Source of the DNA: Pseudomonadota bacterium
GTDB lineage: Bacteria; Desulfobacterota; Desulfobacteria; Desulfobacterales; Desulfobacteraceae
Direction: 5' to 3'
DNA: 8,081 nt
Assembly (NCBI GenBank): GCA_018816605.1
Contig: JAHIVS010000631.1
Coordinates: 1-8,081, forward strand
Positions 7,370 to 8,081 of the stretch are shown here, in pieces. The notes beneath the pieces were generated by a model. It saw only the letters and a program-made list of their open reading frames with translations. It made no database searches and had not been told where the DNA came from. Each line of letters opens with the position of its first letter. The first letter of the stretch is position 1. The position numbers were made by a program, and so were the translations under genes.

Positions 7370-7555
7370 CTAACTTCCAATTAGTATGGTGGAGCTTTCT
7401 TTAACCCTTCTTTTGATGTCTTTCCTGCGCATCCTTTTCAAGATTTCACGCGTAAGACTATCAGGCTTAATGGAACCACCTTCATTGACCTTTTTTGATT
7501 TTGATGATAAGCGCATCGGTTCTAACGCATAGCAAGCAATTTCTTCTTCTGTCAT
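7370..7555 (-). CDS. Small basic protein of unknown function
   Basis: The frame gives 61 residues from an ATG at 7555. It is preceded by AAAAGGA (7562-7568) at 6 bases spacing, which makes this start better than an in-frame ATG at 7591 that has only a weak GGAT. I do not recognise the family. The N-terminus is acidic (MTEEEIACYALEPMRLSS) and the C-terminal half is rich in Lys and Arg (REILKRMRRKDIKRRVKES), which could suit nucleic-acid binding. There is no membrane segment and no cysteine pair. The base composition is more AT-rich than the esterase or pump. It lies downstream of the SMC end on the same strand, with a broken small frame between. It could be a short antitoxin-like or regulatory protein, but nothing in the sequence proves this. 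Confidence 0.5.
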   Translation of the reverse strand: MTEEEIACYALEPMRLSSKSKKVNEGGSIKPDSLTREILKRMRRKDIKRRVKESSTILIGS

Positions 7556-7620
7556 TTGATGTCCTTTTAAAATTGGTTTGATAATATACATTTTTTATCC
7601 GGTTAATTCAATACCATTAT

Positions 7621-7779
7621 TTATAATTTTTCAAGCGTCATTCTCTTGAGCTTCTGCAAATTATGTTCCAAAACAATATGGTCCGCAAATTTGCCCAAAA
7701 TCAATTCATAGGCTTTTTTATCTTCATTGTTAAAAATTTGCCTTACAAATTTTGTTTTTTATAAATGTCTAATACTCAT
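7621..7779 (-). pseudogene. Small reading frame interrupted by an in-frame TAA
   Basis: An ATG at 7779, 8 bases past the SMC stop, opens MSIRHL and then meets TAA (7759-7761). The same frame continues without a break for 45 codons to a TAA at 7621-7623. It reads like real protein (KTKFVRQIFNNEDKKAYEL, later KFADHIVLEHNLQKLKRM), with amphipathic, charged wording and good codon texture. No alternative ATG, GTG or TTG lies between the TAA and the body of the frame. It may be a small gene with a nonsense mutation, a C-terminal remnant of a larger gene, or a sequencing or assembly error in the A/T-rich tract at 7751-7764. I do not recognise the family. Confidence 0.4.
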
Positions 7780-7786
7780 TTTTATT

Positions 7787-8081
7787 TTATTTCGCCACTT
7801 TCACCGCTTCGGCGAATTTAACGGAAAGGAGTTTTGAAATTCCGTCCGCAGTCATCGTAACTCCGTAAAGAATATTCGCGCGCGACATCGTTTCGCGATT
7901 ATGCGTTATCACAATAAGTTGAGAATGTTTAGAAAGTTTTTCAATCATATCCCCGTATTTTTTGGAATTGGCTTCGTCCAACGTCGCGTCTGTTTCGTCC
8001 AAAATTATAAAAGGCGGAGGGGTTACTTGCGACATCGCGAACAACAACGCGATGGAAGTGAGCGACCTTTCGCCACCGGAC
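7787..8081 (-). CDS. smc: Chromosome segregation ATPase SMC, C-terminal 97 residues (runs off right edge)
   Basis: The fragment starts inside the ABC signature: SGGERSLTSIALLFAMSQ (read from 8080 inward). It continues with the Walker B region PPPFIILDETDATLDEAN, whose ILDETDATLDEAN is the SMC form of Walker B with the catalytic Glu and the D-loop. It then has the switch motif VITHNRETM with the conserved His, followed by LYGVTMTADGISKLLSVKF, typical of the SMC C-terminus. SMC dimers with ScpA and ScpB organise and segregate the chromosome. Only the head-domain end is inside the window; the coiled coil and N-terminal head are beyond it. Seven of nine alanine codons are GCG and leucine is often TTG, unlike the GCC/CTG usage of the pump operon. 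The wording (LTSIALLFAMSQV, KKYGDMIEKLSKHSQLIVI) recalls Patescibacteria SMC from memory, which needs a search to confirm. Confidence 0.93.
   Translation of the reverse strand, partial: SGGERSLTSIALLFAMSQVTPPPFIILDETDATLDEANSKKYGDMIEKLSKHSQLIVITHNRETMSRANILYGVTMTADGISKLLSVKFAEAVKVAK

Noticed and set aside
7153..7380. Minus-strand 75-codon frame from a TTG start with a hydrophobic stretch
   Set aside because: There is no binding site, the start is a TTG directly after a stop, it overlaps the end of the better-supported 61-residue gene, and no family wording is visible. It might be decayed coding DNA.

Overview
The window looks like a Gram-negative bacterial segment with one self-contained regulated efflux operon, a membrane-anchored esterase facing it, the start of an outer-membrane receptor gene on the left, and a compositionally different stretch on the right that ends inside an SMC gene. 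The central genes are of moderate GC (GCC-rich alanine, CTG/CTC/CTT leucine). The periplasmic adaptor, inner-membrane RND pump and TonB-dependent receptor all require an outer membrane. A Desulfobacterota-type host is a plausible guess from the general look of the genes, but it is inference only.

Layout. 1-297 (minus): first 99 codons of a TonB-dependent receptor with signal peptide, TonB box and start of the plug. 298-588: intergenic, with one strong hairpin (521-551). 589-640: a near-consensus sigma70 promoter (TTGACA, 17 bp, TATATT) inside two 17-bp inverted arms, each a MarR-type palindrome. 650-1129, 1126-2481 and 2483-5656 (plus): MarR regulator, RND adaptor and RND permease, translationally packed (4-bp overlap, then 1 bp apart). 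5664-6701 (minus): hormone-sensitive-lipase-type alpha/beta hydrolase with an N-terminal membrane anchor, convergent with the pump and only 7 bp from it. 6713-7369: no convincing gene, but a very good minus-strand promoter (6944-6972) pointing at the esterase. 7370-7555 (minus): small basic protein of unknown function. 7621-7779 (minus): a small reading frame interrupted by one TAA. 7787-8081 (minus): the last 97 residues of SMC.

How the genes work together. The MarR repressor probably binds the two palindromes that cover its own promoter and so controls itself and the adaptor/pump pair. A ligand, probably the exported compound, would relieve repression. No outer-membrane channel is present, so the pump must use one encoded elsewhere. 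The esterase is transcribed separately and may or may not be functionally linked.

The right end deserves caution. The SMC fragment uses GCG alanine and TTG leucine, and its C-terminal wording resembles SMC from Patescibacteria (CPR) more than proteobacterial SMC as I remember them. Either the window is a metagenomic chimera with a junction somewhere about 7000-7787, or foreign DNA lies next to the efflux locus.
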